A stretch of DNA of 64,000 nt, from positions 62,001 to 126,000 of the forward strand of contig NZ_JOIY01000007.1 in assembly GCF_000720185.1 (NCBI RefSeq), given 5' to 3'. Under the pieces are notes generated by a model. That model saw nothing but the letters and a program-made list of their open reading frames with translations, ran no database searches and was not told the DNA's origin. Below, one piece after another: positions 8,452 through 20,211 of the stretch. A program made the position numbers and the translations under genes. The stretch's first letter is position 1. Every line of letters begins with the position of its first letter. The stretch comes from Streptomyces sp. NRRL S-340. GTDB lineage: Bacteria > Actinomycetota > Actinomycetes > Streptomycetales > Streptomycetaceae.

Positions 8452-9897
8452 TCAGCCGGCCGAGGGCAGCGCGTTGTCCCGGATCACGCCCGCGTACCAG
8501 TGCGCGCTCTGCTTGGGGATGCGGCGCTGGGTGCCGTAGTCGACGTAGACGGCGCCGAAGCGCTTCGAGTAGCCGTAGGACCATTCGAAGTTGTCCAGCA
8601 GGGACCACAGGAAGTAGCCGCGCACGTCCGCGCCGTCCGCGACGGCCCGGAGTACGGCGTCCAGGTGGGAGTGGAGGTACGCGATGCGCCGCGGGTCGTT
8701 GACCCGGCCCTCGGGCGAGACGTAGTCGTCGAAGGCGGCGCCGTTCTCGGTGACCATCAGCGGCAGACCGGGGTGCGTGGCGGCCAGGCCGGTCAGCAGG
8801 GTGTGCAGGCCCTCGGCGTCGATGGCCCAGTTCATCGCCGTGAGCTGGTCGTTGGCGAGGTGGAAGGCGACGTGGTCGGAGCCGGTCCACGGGGAGTGGT
8901 CGCTGGCGCCGTGCCCGTCGTTCTTCGTGGCGGCGCCGCCGGCGGAGTGGGAGACCACGGTCGGCGCGTAGTAGTTGACGCCGAGGACGTCGATCGGGCG
9001 GGAGATCTCGGCCAGGTCGCCGTCGTGCACCAGCTGTCCCCAGTCGACGAGGTGCGCGGTGTCCGCGAGCAGGTCCTCCGGGTAGGCGCCGTCCAGGATC
9101 GGGCCGGTGAAGATCCGGTTGCCGACCGCGTCGATGCGGCGGGCGGCCTCGGCGTCCTCGGGGCTGCCGGTGAGCGGGCGCACCTGGTGCAGGTTGAGGG
9201 TGATGGAGGTCTGCGCGGACGCGGGCAGCACCGAGCGCAGCGCCCCGACCGCCTGGCCGTGCGCCAGGTTGAGGTGGTGCGCGGCGCGCAGGGTGGCGGC
9301 CGGGTCCGTGCGTCCCGGGGCGTGCACGCCGGAGCCGTAGCCGAGGAAGGCGCTGCACCAGGGCTCGTTGAGGGTGGTCCACACGCCGACGCGGTCGCCG
9401 AGGGCGCGGGCGGTCATCTCGGCGTACTCGGCGAAGCGGTGCGCGGTGTCGCGGTGCGGCCAGCCGCCGGCGTCCTCCAGTTCCTGGGGCAGGTCCCAGT
9501 GGTAGAGGGTGGCGACGGGGGTGATGCCCGCCTGGAGCAGTTCGTCGGTGAGGCGGCGGTAGAAGTCCAGGCCGCGCTCGACGGCGGGTCCCCGGCCGGT
9601 GGGCTGGACCCGGGACCAGGAGACGGAGAACCGGTACGCCTTCAGGCCGAGGTCCTTCATCAGCGCCACGTCGTCGCGGTAGCGGTGGTAGTGGTCGGCG
9701 GCGATGTCGCCGGTGTCGCCGTTGAGGACCTTGCCGGGGGTGTGGCTGAAGGTGTCCCAGATGGAGGGGGTGCGGCCGTCCTCGGCGGCGGCGCCCTCCA
9801 CCTGGTAGGCGGCGGTGGCGGCGCCCCAGACGAAGCCGGTGGGGAAGGCGGTGGCGGAGGTCTGCCGGGCAGTGGTCTCGGGTCGTACGGCGGTCAT
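8452..9897 (-). CDS. bglC: Beta-glucosidase, GH1
   Basis: 481 aa, typical of family GH1. Acid/base Glu in [10 protein letters not shown] near residue 176 and nucleophile Glu in [10 protein letters not shown] near 390; [16 protein letters not shown] opens the barrel and [20 protein letters not shown] closes it. No signal peptide, so it cleaves imported cellobiose or cello-oligosaccharides to glucose in the cytoplasm. It follows cebG after 193 bp that contain a hairpin (9931-9948) and a CebR-type palindrome (9900-9913) ending two bases before the ATG, so it can be regulated separately from cebEFG. Confidence 0.93.
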   Translation of the reverse strand: MTAVRPETTARQTSATAFPTGFVWGAATAAYQVEGAAAEDGRTPSIWDTFSHTPGKVLNGDTGDIAADHYHRYRDDVALMKDLGLKAYRFSVSWSRVQPTGRGPAVERGLDFYRRLTDELLQAGITPVATLYHWDLPQELEDAGGWPHRDTAHRFAEYAEMTARALGDRVGVWTTLNEPWCSAFLGYGSGVHAPGRTDPAATLRAAHHLNLAHGQAVGALRSVLPASAQTSITLNLHQVRPLTGSPEDAEAARRIDAVGNRIFTGPILDGAYPEDLLADTAHLVDWGQLVHDGDLAEISRPIDVLGVNYYAPTVVSHSAGGAATKNDGHGASDHSPWTGSDHVAFHLANDQLTAMNWAIDAEGLHTLLTGLAATHPGLPLMVTENGAAFDDYVSPEGRVNDPRRIAYLHSHLDAVLRAVADGADVRGYFLWSLLDNFEWSYGYSKRFGAVYVDYGTQRRIPKQSAHWYAGVIRDNALPSAG

Positions 9898-9899
9898 CG

Positions 9900-9913
9900 T
9901 GAGAGCGCTCCCA
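9900..9913. promoter_or_regulatory. CebR-type operator at bglC
   Basis: TGAGAGCGCTCCCA on the plus strand, one mismatch from the palindrome TGGGAGCGCTCCCA known for CebR. It ends 2 nt before the bglC ATG (minus strand), and its GGGAG arm is the only plausible ribosome site. Confidence 0.8.
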
Positions 9914-9927
9914 GGAGTGGCGTGCGG

Positions 9928-9948
9928 AAAGGGCCCCGACCGGGGCCC
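9928..9948 (-). terminator. Hairpin between cebG and bglC
   Basis: GGGCCCCG-GT-CGGGGCCC followed by TTT on the minus strand. Lies between cebG and the bglC operator, so it probably attenuates read-through into bglC. Confidence 0.6.
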
Positions 9949-10090
9949 GGTGGGGGATGCGGGCGGGCGCGGGGGTACGCGCCCGGCCCGCGGACGAGAC
10001 GGTGCAGGGGTGCGGTTGACGGGTGGTGCGGGGTGGGACGGGGGGAGGTGAACCGGTGCGGGCGGGTCTGCCGGGGCGGGTGCGGGCGGG

Positions 10091-11011
<921 letters not shown>

Positions 11012-11025
11012 CGATATCGCTCCCG

Positions 11026-12018
11026 TCAGGCCGCGCTCTTGCGCACGAGCCGGCCGACGATCCAGTTGATCAGTGCGATGAGCAGCAGCAGGACGAGCAT
11101 GGCCCAGGCGACGGCGGCGGCCGGGCCCAGGTGCTGCAGCTTCCAGCCGTAGTTGTAGAGGTAGATGCTGAGGGTCTCGTACTGGTGCTCGCTGCCTCCG
11201 ACGGCGCCGAGTGTGCCGCCCTGGAGCAGCAGGGGTTCACCGAAGAGCTGCATGGAGCCGATCGTCGAGATGACGATGGTGAACAGGATCGTCGGACGCA
11301 GCGAGGGGATGGTCACCTTGCGGAACTGCTGCCAGCGCGTGGCTCCGTCGATCGACGCCGCCTCGTACAGGTCGGTCGGCACCGCCTGCATCGCCGCCAG
11401 GTAGATCAGGGCGTTGTAGCCGGTCCAGCGCCAGATCACGATGACCGAGATGGCGATCTTGGACGTCCACTCCCCGTTGCCCCAGTCGGTGTTGCCCGCG
11501 CCGAAGAAGTGCAGCACCCAGTTGAGGAAGCCGCCGTCGGCGCGGAAGACGAGAGCGAAGACCAGGGCTGCGGTGGCCACCGAGGTGGCGTACGGGGTGA
11601 GGATCACCGTCCGCCAGAACGTGCTGGCGCGCAGCTTGTAGTTGAGCAGGTGGGCGAGGCCCAGCGCCACGAGCAGCTGGGGGACGGTCGAGATGACGCC
11701 GATGATGAAGGTGTTGGTGACGGCCGTCCAGAACTCGGAGTCCTGGAGGATCTTCGAGAAGTTGTCGAAGCCGACCCACTGCGACTGGTCGAGGCCCGTC
11801 AGCTCCACGCGGTGCAGGGCGATCCAGCCGGTGTAGAGGAGCGGGTAGAGCCCGAAGGCACCGAAGACGAGGAAGAAGGGGGCGATGTACGCGTACGGCG
11901 AGACCTTGTCGTCCAGGCGCCACAGCCGGCTGCGCCACTTGGCGCGTCCGTTCGGCGCGGCGCCGGTGCCGCCGGGTGGCGGGGTGTAGGCGCCCCGTGC
12001 GGGGGTTGTCGTTGCCAC
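11026..12018 (-). CDS. cebF: Cello-oligosaccharide ABC transporter, permease 1
   Basis: 330 aa from GTG 12018, with GGAAGGAC upstream; a longer open frame to 12405 has no matching family sequence. MalF-type permease: the Thr/Pro/Gly-rich N-terminus is followed by six helices (YIAPFFLVFGAFGLYPLLY onward). The EAA loop LYEAASIDGATRWQQFRKVT lies about residues 217-236. Substrate passage for cellobiose/cellotriose with CebG. A 583-bp gap separates it from cebE, larger than usual within an operon. Confidence 0.92.
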   Translation of the reverse strand: MATTTPARGAYTPPPGGTGAAPNGRAKWRSRLWRLDDKVSPYAYIAPFFLVFGAFGLYPLLYTGWIALHRVELTGLDQSQWVGFDNFSKILQDSEFWTAVTNTFIIGVISTVPQLLVALGLAHLLNYKLRASTFWRTVILTPYATSVATAALVFALVFRADGGFLNWVLHFFGAGNTDWGNGEWTSKIAISVIVIWRWTGYNALIYLAAMQAVPTDLYEAASIDGATRWQQFRKVTIPSLRPTILFTIVISTIGSMQLFGEPLLLQGGTLGAVGGSEHQYETLSIYLYNYGWKLQHLGPAAAVAWAMLVLLLLIALINWIVGRLVRKSAA

Positions 12019-12560
12019 GGAGGGAGTCCTTCCCTGGGAGGTTTCGGCCGGGTAGGGGGCGGGGGCGGAGCGGAGGTCGGGTGCACGGGCGCCGGCACGG
12101 GGTCCGCCGCGTCCCCGCCGCTCCCTGCGCGGACCGGCAGGCGATCGGTAGGGCATCGGGAGGTGGCCGGCAGGCCGGCGGCAGGGGCGCTGCGGGCCCG
12201 GTCGCCGCGGTGCCGGGCGGGCCGCGGCAGGGCCCGGCGGCGGCACGTGGACGGAGGCGGGAGGGGACGAAGACCGGGGCCCGCCGCGGAGTTCAGCCGC
12301 CCCGGCCTGCCGGTGGGTGCCGCACCCGGGCGGGCCGGCGGTCCTCGCCGCCGGGGCCCGCCGCCGGGCCGGGCCACCGGATCCTGCCCTCGCCGGGCCG
12401 CTCACCGCCGCCCGGCCACCGCGGCCCGCTCGCCACCGCCGGGCCGCTCACCGCCGGGCCGCTCACCGGAAACACCGCTGCGGCCCAGCCTGCGGCGGCC
12501 GGGCCTGGTGCGGACGTTCCCGTGCCGCGCCGGCGGCCGCTGCGCGGCGCCGGGTGCGCG
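12019..12560 (-). other. GC-rich, repeat-bearing gap between cebE and cebF
   Basis: No convincing gene. Contains several near-copies of GGGCCGCTCACCGCC around 12395-12470 and short inverted GC repeats, and the cebE hairpin at its right edge. Differential expression of binding protein and permeases is the likely consequence. Confidence 0.5.
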
Positions 12561-12596
12561 GCCGGTGCGGGCGGCCCGGGGACCGCCCGCACCGGC
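12561..12596 (-). terminator. Hairpin after cebE
   Basis: GCCGGTGCGGGCGG with its exact complement and an 8-nt loop, 5 bp past the cebE stop. Likely a partial terminator giving more cebE than cebFG transcript. Confidence 0.7.
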
Positions 12597-12601
12597 GGGT
12601 G

Positions 12602-13921
12602 TCAGCCGATCGCCTTGTCGATCGATTCGGTCGCGGCGTCCCACGCCTTGTCGGGCGAAGTACCGCGCTGCTCCATGTTGTTGATCTGCGTGGAGATCGT
12701 GTCCTTGATCGCGGCGTCCTTCGGGCCGAGCACCGCCTCGGGGATGGACTTGGCCTCTTCGGCGTAGATCTGGCCGACCGGGGCGTTGTTGAAGTACGGC
12801 AGGGTCGCGTTCTTCACGCTGGCCAGCTCGTAGGCGCCCTTGTTCGACGGGAAGACACCGACCGCCTTGAACACGGCGGCCTGCTGCTCGGGAGCGGTCA
12901 GCCACTTGACCAGGTCGGTGGCCTCCTTGACGTGCTTGCCGCCCTTGGGCACCGCGAGGAAGGAGCCGCCCCAGTTGGCCGCGGCCGAACCGGGCGCACG
13001 GGCGATGTCCCACTTGCCCTTGTAGTTGTCACCGGAGTAGGTCGTGATCTGGGCGGCCATCCAGGCCGGGCACGCCATGGAGGCGATGGTGCCCTTGCGC
13101 AGTGCGGCCTGCCACGGGTCCTGGAACTGCGGCACGCCCTGGCTGAGCTTCTTCGCGGCGGCCTCGGCGGCCAGGTTCCAGCCCTGCTTGACGGACTCGC
13201 TGTCCTTGTAGACCGCCTTGCCGTCGGCGTCGTAGTACTGCTTCGGGGACGAGCTGACGACCGCGTTGTACATGGCGCTCGCGGAGTCCATGAAGTAAGT
13301 GCCGGACGGCGCCTTCTTCTTGTACTGCTCGCCGAGCTTGAGGTAGTCCTCCCAGCCGCCCGCGACGGCCTTGGCGACGGCCTCGCGGTCGCTGGGCAGG
13401 CCGGCCTGCTGGAAGAGGTCCCGGCGGTAGCACAGCGACATGGGGCCGATGTCGGTGCCGGCGCCGATGACCGAGCCGTCCTTGGCGGTGGCCTGCTTCT
13501 CCTTCCAGGACACCCAGTCGGTGACGTTGATCGACTTGCTCAGGTCGGCGAACTTGCCCGCCTGGGTGTCGACGACCTCCTTGATGCGCCCGACCTCGAT
13601 ACCCGTGACGTCCGCCAGACCGTTGCCCGCGTTCAGCTGCTGAAGCAGCTTCGGGTAGTAGTCCTGCTCGTTCGCGGTGGTCTCTTCCTTCACCGTGATG
13701 TTCGGGTGCAGCTTCTGGTACTGGGCGAACAGGCCGGCCTCCTTGTAGCCGAACTGCCCGTAGTCGGCCACCTTGAGGGTGATCTTCCCGTTGGCGTCCG
13801 AGCTGTCCGAGTCGCTGTCGCTGCTGCAGCCGGTCAGCAGGACGGCCGAGGCCGTCAGGACCGTCGTGGTCAGGGCCGCTGCTCTGCGGCCTCGACCGCC
13901 GCCGGTACGGGTGATGCGCAT
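12602..13921 (-). CDS. cebE: Cello-oligosaccharide ABC transporter, binding lipoprotein
   Basis: 439 aa. Lipoprotein signal: basic start MRITRTGGGRGRR, hydrophobic stretch, lipobox LLTGC with Cys at about residue 32, then a Ser/Asp-rich tether. The mature part is a type-1 solute-binding protein (ITLKVADYGQFGYKEAG, later ADVTGIEVGRIKEV and GIASMACPAWM-type region). It captures cellobiose/cellotriose outside the membrane for CebFG. Ribosome site AAGGAG 9 nt before ATG. A CebR-type palindrome lies 213 bp upstream. First gene of the minus-strand ceb operon, divergent from cebR. Confidence 0.93.
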   Translation of the reverse strand: MRITRTGGGRGRRAAALTTTVLTASAVLLTGCSSDSDSDSSDANGKITLKVADYGQFGYKEAGLFAQYQKLHPNITVKEETTANEQDYYPKLLQQLNAGNGLADVTGIEVGRIKEVVDTQAGKFADLSKSINVTDWVSWKEKQATAKDGSVIGAGTDIGPMSLCYRRDLFQQAGLPSDREAVAKAVAGGWEDYLKLGEQYKKKAPSGTYFMDSASAMYNAVVSSSPKQYYDADGKAVYKDSESVKQGWNLAAEAAAKKLSQGVPQFQDPWQAALRKGTIASMACPAWMAAQITTYSGDNYKGKWDIARAPGSAAANWGGSFLAVPKGGKHVKEATDLVKWLTAPEQQAAVFKAVGVFPSNKGAYELASVKNATLPYFNNAPVGQIYAEEAKSIPEAVLGPKDAAIKDTISTQINNMEQRGTSPDKAWDAATESIDKAIG

Positions 13922-14133
13922 TCCACTACTCCTTGTTCCAGGGGGAACGGGGCCTCAAAGGAATCAGGCCGCCGGTGCTCCGGCGGTTCGGACCTGCCCT
14001 CTCGGTTCGAGCAGCGGCCAGCCCACAGCACGCGGCGTGCGGTGCGAAGGTGCTGGTCAACGGTGTGCCATGCGAGATAGAGGGAAGGGCCGTTGGTACT
14101 GGGGTCCGCACGGGAGGGAGTCCCGACGCTCCG

Positions 14134-14147
14134 TGGGACCGCTCCCA
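14134..14147. promoter_or_regulatory. CebR-type operator upstream of cebE
   Basis: TGGGACCGCTCCCA, one mismatch from the perfect palindrome, in the 494-bp cebE/cebR divergent region. The rest of that region (13922-14415) holds both leaders; no other operator was found. Confidence 0.75.
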
Positions 14148-14415
14148 CGCGGCATGCCGGAAGACTCCTTGCTGCCGGGCCAGGTGTCAAGAGTTGAAAA
14201 CGGCGTTGTTGCGCAAGCGTGTTCCGCACGTCACGTGAACGTGTCACGCACCCGCCCGTAACCGGCCCGTCATCGAACGGTCTCGCGCCGGATTCACGCA
14301 GGTCACACAGGGATTGGCGGGCCGGTGGCGCCCGCGGTGCGGTCGGCCGGGGCGGTGTCCGGAATTTCTGGGTCAGAATGAGCGGACCCCCACCGCAACC
14401 GCCGGAAGGTGAACG

Positions 14416-15459
14416 ATGAGCCCCGCCGAACCGCCCCCGAGGCCAGCGGACGTCCGGCGCCCCACCCTGAACGCCGTGGCCGCCCGCGCCGGGGTCGGCA
14501 GGGGCACGGTCTCCCGGGTGATCAACGGCTCCCCGAAGGTGAGCGATCGCTCGCGGGCGGCGGTGGAACAGGCCATCGCCGAACTCGGCTACGTCCCCAA
14601 CCGCGCCGCCCGCTCCCTGGTCACCCGGCGCACCGACTCGGTGGCCCTGGTCGTCCCGGAGGCGGAGACCCGGCTCTTCTCCGAGCCGTACTTCTCGGGG
14701 ATCATCCGGGGCGTGTCGACCGGACTGGCCAGCGCGGGCATGCAGTTGCTGCTGGTGCTGGCGCGGGACGAGAAGGAGTACGCCCGCCTCGCCACGTACC
14801 TGTCCGCGCAACGCGTGGACGGCGTCCTGATGATGGCGGTCCACAGCGACGACACGCTCCCCGACCGGCTGGAGGAGCTGGCGGTGCCGACCGTGCTGGC
14901 CGGGCGGCGCAGCGACCGGGAACGGCTGGGGCACGTCCGCGCGGACAACAGCGGGGGCGCACGGGCGGCGGTGCGGCACCTGGTGGCGGGCGGGCGGCGG
15001 AGCATCGGCACCATCACGGGGCCGCTGGACATGGACGCGGCCCAGGCCCGGCTCGACGGTTACCGCGCGGCCCTGGAGGAGGCGGGTCTGCCCGCCGACG
15101 AGGACCTCATCGCGCGGGGCGACTTCACGGAGGAGGGCGGGCGCGCCGCCATGCGGGAGCTGCTGAACCGGCGGCCCGGTCTCGACGCCGTCTTCGCCGC
15201 TTCCGACGTCATGGCCTCGGGCGCGGTACTGGAACTGCGCGCCTCGGGGCTGCGGGTGCCGCACGACGTCGCCCTGGTCGGTTTCGACGACTCGATCGTC
15301 GCGCGGCACATCGACCCGCCGCTGACCAGCGTCCGCCAGCCGCTGGAGGAGATGGGCCGCACCATGGCCGACCTCCTGATGGACGAGATCGCCCACCGCG
15401 GCACCGGCCACCGCGAGGTGGTGCTGCCGACGGAACTGGTGGTGCGGGCGTCGGCCTGA
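14416..15459 (+). CDS. cebR: LacI-family repressor CebR
   Basis: 347 aa. LacI helix-turn-helix at about residues 16-36 ([20 protein letters not shown]) and hinge [10 protein letters not shown], then the sugar-binding core with [20 protein letters not shown] near the C-terminus. ATG 14416 has GGAAGGTG upstream. It is divergent from cebE, the position of cebR in other Streptomyces, and the local palindromes match the known CebR operator. It should repress cebEFG and both glucosidases until cellobiose or cellotriose binds. The second LacI gene at 7202 could also be the functional CebR; position favours this one. Confidence 0.88.
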   Translation: MSPAEPPPRPADVRRPTLNAVAARAGVGRGTVSRVINGSPKVSDRSRAAVEQAIAELGYVPNRAARSLVTRRTDSVALVVPEAETRLFSEPYFSGIIRGVSTGLASAGMQLLLVLARDEKEYARLATYLSAQRVDGVLMMAVHSDDTLPDRLEELAVPTVLAGRRSDRERLGHVRADNSGGARAAVRHLVAGGRRSIGTITGPLDMDAAQARLDGYRAALEEAGLPADEDLIARGDFTEEGGRAAMRELLNRRPGLDAVFAASDVMASGAVLELRASGLRVPHDVALVGFDDSIVARHIDPPLTSVRQPLEEMGRTMADLLMDEIAHRGTGHREVVLPTELVVRASA

Positions 15460-15570
15460 GCGGCTGGGACGGGACTCGGGGCGAGCGGGCGGTGCGGGCG
15501 GTGCCGGCGGTGCGCCGAACGGCCGAGGGCGACACCCCGCGCGGTGGGGTCGGGCTGGGTGGTCCCCTCT

Positions 15571-15599
15571 TTTGCTGTGGGAGCGCTCCCATGCATAAT
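15571..15599 (+). promoter_or_regulatory. Promoter of the second beta-glucosidase
   Basis: -35-like TTTGCT, 17-bp spacer, -10-like CATAAT (15594-15599). The spacer contains the perfect CebR palindrome, which gives simple repression by occlusion. Confidence 0.5.
15578..15591. promoter_or_regulatory. Perfect CebR palindrome in a promoter spacer
   Basis: TGGGAGCGCTCCCA, exactly the CebR consensus, between the -35 and -10 elements of the gene at 15630. Confidence 0.87.
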
Positions 15600-15616
15600 G
15601 AGGCCCACCCGACTCG

Positions 15617-15629
15617 TGGGAGCGATTCC

Positions 15630-15630
<1 letters not shown>
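15617..15630. promoter_or_regulatory. Second CebR-type site over the ribosome site and start codon
   Basis: TGGGAGCGATTCCA, two mismatches from the palindrome. Its GGGAG is the likely ribosome site and its last base is the A of the ATG at 15630. Confidence 0.68.
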
Positions 15631-17054
<1,424 letters not shown>

Positions 17055-17105
17055 CGGACGGCCCTCGTTCCACCGGCCGCACGGGGGGCGGGCGGGGGAC
17101 CGGCG

Positions 17106-17143
17106 GGGCGCGGCACACGGGAGTCGAGGGGTGTGCCGCGCCC
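17106..17143. terminator. Bidirectional hairpin between converging genes
   Basis: GGGCGCGGCACAC and exact complement, 13 bp, 12-nt loop, between the GH1 gene and the GH18 gene. Confidence 0.8.
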
Positions 17144-17148
17144 ACCGG

Positions 17149-18618
17149 TCACTTGTAGGCGCCGAACGCCTTGCTGAAGGCGAACGGTTCCTGGGTGACC
17201 GAGCTGCACGTCGCGTCGGCCGTCGGCTTGGGGCCGCCGGCGCACTGCTTGTCGCGGGTGGCCGACCACATGGACAGCCCGCCGAGACCCTTGGCCCTGG
17301 CGAAGCCGACCAGCTGGGCGGCGTCGTCGACCTTGAACACCTCGGTGGAGACGTCGTTGACGCCGATCATCGGGGTGACGGCGACCGCCTTCCAGGCGGC
17401 GCTGTCGGACAGGCCGAGGACACCCTTGACCTGGGCCTGGGTGGCGGTGGCGGCCTGCTCGGCGTAGGCGCCCATGTCGCCGTTGTACGAGGCGCCGTAG
17501 TCCATCGCCATGATGTTGACGGTGGAGATCTTCACGCCGCCGGACTTGGCGCCCGCCAGCAGGTCGACGCCGTCCTGGGTCAGGCCCTCGGGCATGACGG
17601 GGAGAGTGAAGGAGACGTCCAGGCCGGGGTGCTGCCGCTGGAGCCTGGCGATGGCCTGTGCGCGGCGGGTGTTGGCGGCGGTGTCGGGCAGCGCGCCGCC
17701 CTCGATGTCGAAGTCGACCTTGGTGAGCTCGAACCGGTCGACGGCCTTGCCGTACGCCGCCGCCAGCGCGTCCGCCGAGGAGCAGCTCGTCGCCAGCTCG
17801 GACCCGTTGGCGCCGCCGAAGGAGACGCGGACGTCACCGCCCTTGGCGCGCAGCGCGCCGATCTGTGCGGCGACGGCGTCGCCGCCGAGGTCGGTGACGC
17901 CTCCCCACTTGGGGGTGCAGCCGCCGCCGTCGGTGATGAAGGCGAGGTTGTAGTTCTTGACGCCGGTGGCGTCGGCGCTCGCCGTCAGGTCGAAGGCGGG
18001 GTAGAGGGAGGTGTCGACGTAGGGCGCGAAGCCGGCGCCCGCGGTGGTGCCGGTGCCGGTGCTCTGGGACGGGGTGGGGTCCGCGGTCGGCGTCGAGGTC
18101 TTCGTGGGGGCGGGCGTCGTGGTGGTGGGGGCGGACGTCGGGGCCGGGCTCGTGGACTGGGTGGGGCGGCCGCTGGGCTGCGGGGTGGCGCCGCCGTCCG
18201 CGGAGCACGCGGCCCCGTCGATCCGGCAGCCGGCCGGGTCGCCGGTGCCGTCGACGACGAAGCCGACGGTGACCGACTTGCCGGGGGCGAGCCCGGCGGT
18301 GTCCCACTTGGCGGGCTTCACGGTGACGTGCTGCCCGCTGACGCCGGCCTCACCGTTCCACAGGGAGCCCAGCTTCGTGCCCGACGGGAGGTCGAACTCC
18401 AGGGTCCAGTCCTTCTGGGTCCCGCCGCTGTTGTTGGTGACCACGTACTGGGCGGTGTAGCCCGTCGACCAGTCGCTGGTCCTCGTGTACGCGGCCCCGG
18501 TCCCGGCGGCCTGGGCGGTGGCGGTGAACACGAACACCCCGCCGCCGACCACGGCCGCCGCCACCAGGGCGCCTGTCGCCTTGCTCCTGCCGCTGATCCT
18601 GCGCCGGTGCGTGCTCAT
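17149..18618 (-). CDS. Secreted CBM2-GH18 chitinase-type hydrolase
   Basis: 489 aa. Signal peptide ending at about TAQAA (residue 38), then a CBM2 carbohydrate-binding module (SDWSTGYTAQYVVTNNSGG, WNGEAGVSG; paired Cys in CRIDGAAC), a Thr/Pro/Ser linker (about 150-195), and a GH18 barrel. The GH18 signature DxxDxDxE is partly visible in KVDFDIEGG, with Glu as proton donor. Related chitinases of this compact type cut chitin or act on endo-beta-N-acetylglucosaminyl bonds. ATG 18618 is chosen to start the signal peptide (MSTHRRRISGRSKATG). No DasR-type palindrome was found upstream. Beside the ceb locus it may degrade mixed polysaccharides outside the cell. Confidence 0.9.
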   Translation of the reverse strand: MSTHRRRISGRSKATGALVAAAVVGGGVFVFTATAQAAGTGAAYTRTSDWSTGYTAQYVVTNNSGGTQKDWTLEFDLPSGTKLGSLWNGEAGVSGQHVTVKPAKWDTAGLAPGKSVTVGFVVDGTGDPAGCRIDGAACSADGGATPQPSGRPTQSTSPAPTSAPTTTTPAPTKTSTPTADPTPSQSTGTGTTAGAGFAPYVDTSLYPAFDLTASADATGVKNYNLAFITDGGGCTPKWGGVTDLGGDAVAAQIGALRAKGGDVRVSFGGANGSELATSCSSADALAAAYGKAVDRFELTKVDFDIEGGALPDTAANTRRAQAIARLQRQHPGLDVSFTLPVMPEGLTQDGVDLLAGAKSGGVKISTVNIMAMDYGASYNGDMGAYAEQAATATQAQVKGVLGLSDSAAWKAVAVTPMIGVNDVSTEVFKVDDAAQLVGFARAKGLGGLSMWSATRDKQCAGGPKPTADATCSSVTQEPFAFSKAFGAYK

Positions 18619-18777
18619 CGTGCCTGCCTGCCTTCGCTGTTCACGGGGATCCGGGGCCGGGGGGCCTCGGAGGGGTGCGGTGCGGCAGCACGCTAGCGAT
18701 CCGGAACCGGGCAATCAGCGTGATCCGGGCGGCGGTCGAGGATCTTAGGGTGCGCTTAAGGAAGCCATCGGGGCCGG

Positions 18778-20211
18778 TTAATGGTCCGCACCGGCCGGGC
18801 CCTCCGCACGGCTTCCCCGGCCGCCGCCGGAGCCGGCTCGGTCCGCCGCCGCGCGCCGGCGGCGGCGGACCGCGCCCCGGTGGCCCCTGCGTTCCGGCCG
18901 GCGGCCGTCCAGCTGGATCCAGACGCGTACCTCCGTGCCGCCGAGGACGGAGGAGCCGATGCGCACGTCGCCGCCGGTCGACTCCGCGAGGCGGCGCACG
19001 ATGTCCAGGCCGAGCCCGGTGGATCCCTCGCTCCCCGACCCCCGGCCGCGCAGCATGGCCGCGGCCGGGTCGGGTATGCCGGGACCCGCGTCGGAGACGA
19101 GCACGATCACCGCGTCCTCGGCGTGGTGCACGTCGACGGCGAACGCCGTGCCCTCGGGGGTGTGCCGGAAGACGTTGCCCAGCAGGGCGTCCAGCGCCGC
19201 CGCGAGGTCGGCGCGGGCCACCGGTGCGCGCGCCGGCCGCTCGACCCCGGCCAGCCGCCACTTGCGGCCCTCGTCCTCGGCGAGCGCGGACCAGAACTCC
19301 ATCCGTTCCCGGACCACCTCGGCCACGTCGCAGCCCGCGCCCGGTCCCACCGCCGCCGTGCGCGGCTTGGCCTGCCGGGCCGTGCGGATGATGGTGTCCA
19401 CCTCGCGCTCCAACTGGGCGACCGCGGCCCGGGTCTGCTCGGCGGCCGGCCCCTCGCCCAGCGACGCCGCGTTGAGCCGCAGCACGGTCAGCGGTGTGCG
19501 CAGCCGGTGGGAGAGGTCGGCGGCCAGCTCCCGCTCGCCCGCGAGGAGCTGGACGACCTGGTCGGCCATGGAGTTGAACGCGACCGCCGCCCGGCGCAGT
19601 TCGGTCGGTCCCTCCTCGGGCACCCGCGCGCCCAGCTTGCCCTCCCCCAGTTCGTGCGCGCCCTCGGCGAGCCGCCGCGCGGGCCGCACCATCCGCACGC
19701 CGAGCCGGTCGGCGACGGCGACCGAGCCGACGACGAGGGCGGCCCCGACACCGGCGAGCACCGCCCAGGCCGTGCCCACGCCGTTGCTGACCTCGGTCCG
19801 CGGGACGTAGACCTCGACGACCGCGATGGCACCGGAGCTGAGCGCGACCGGCTGGAGCAGCGCGGATCCGCCGGACACCGCGGTGGTGGAGGCGCGGCCC
19901 ATCCGCCGGACGGTCGCGATGTCCGCCCCGGCGGCCCGGTGCCGGCCGATGTCGACGGCACCGCCGCCCTCGGTCGCCGGGATGTGCACGGCCATCCGGC
20001 CGTCCGTGCCCGCCGCGGCGACGGCCCTTTCCAGCTGGTCGCGTTCGGTGGTGATGGACAGGGCGGGCGCGACGGCGGCGGCCTGCCGCTCGGCGCTGGA
20101 GAAGGCGCGGTCGCGGGCCATCTCCTTGATGACGAGCCCCAGCGGGACCGCGAAGGCGACGACGACCATCGTGGTGACCGCCAGGCAGACCTTGACCAGC
20201 GCCCACCTCAT
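18778..20211 (-). CDS. Two-component sensor histidine kinase
   Basis: 477 aa. Membrane helix 1 at residues 5-27, extracytoplasmic sensor about 28-140 with no recognised fold, helix 2 about 145-165, then HAMP (MVRPARRLAEGAHELGEG). The phosphorylated His is in DLSHRLRTPLTVLRLNA near residue 234. HATPase motifs: N box GNVFRHTPEGT, G1 SDAGPGIP, G2 TGLGLDIVRRLA. The C-terminal 40 residues are Arg/Gly-rich. The start overlaps the response-regulator stop by 4 bp (ATGA), so translation is coupled. The signal sensed is unknown. Confidence 0.93.
   Translation of the reverse strand: MRWALVKVCLAVTTMVVVAFAVPLGLVIKEMARDRAFSSAERQAAAVAPALSITTERDQLERAVAAAGTDGRMAVHIPATEGGGAVDIGRHRAAGADIATVRRMGRASTTAVSGGSALLQPVALSSGAIAVVEVYVPRTEVSNGVGTAWAVLAGVGAALVVGSVAVADRLGVRMVRPARRLAEGAHELGEGKLGARVPEEGPTELRRAAVAFNSMADQVVQLLAGERELAADLSHRLRTPLTVLRLNAASLGEGPAAEQTRAAVAQLEREVDTIIRTARQAKPRTAAVGPGAGCDVAEVVRERMEFWSALAEDEGRKWRLAGVERPARAPVARADLAAALDALLGNVFRHTPEGTAFAVDVHHAEDAVIVLVSDAGPGIPDPAAAMLRGRGSGSEGSTGLGLDIVRRLAESTGGDVRIGSSVLGGTEVRVWIQLDGRRPERRGHRGAVRRRRRAAADRAGSGGGRGSRAEGPAGADH

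Noticed and set aside
17131..18696. Long plus-strand frame opposite the GH18 gene
   Set aside because: Gly/Val/Ala-rich shadow of the chitinase linker and barrel; the minus strand has signal peptide, CBM2 and GH18 motifs.
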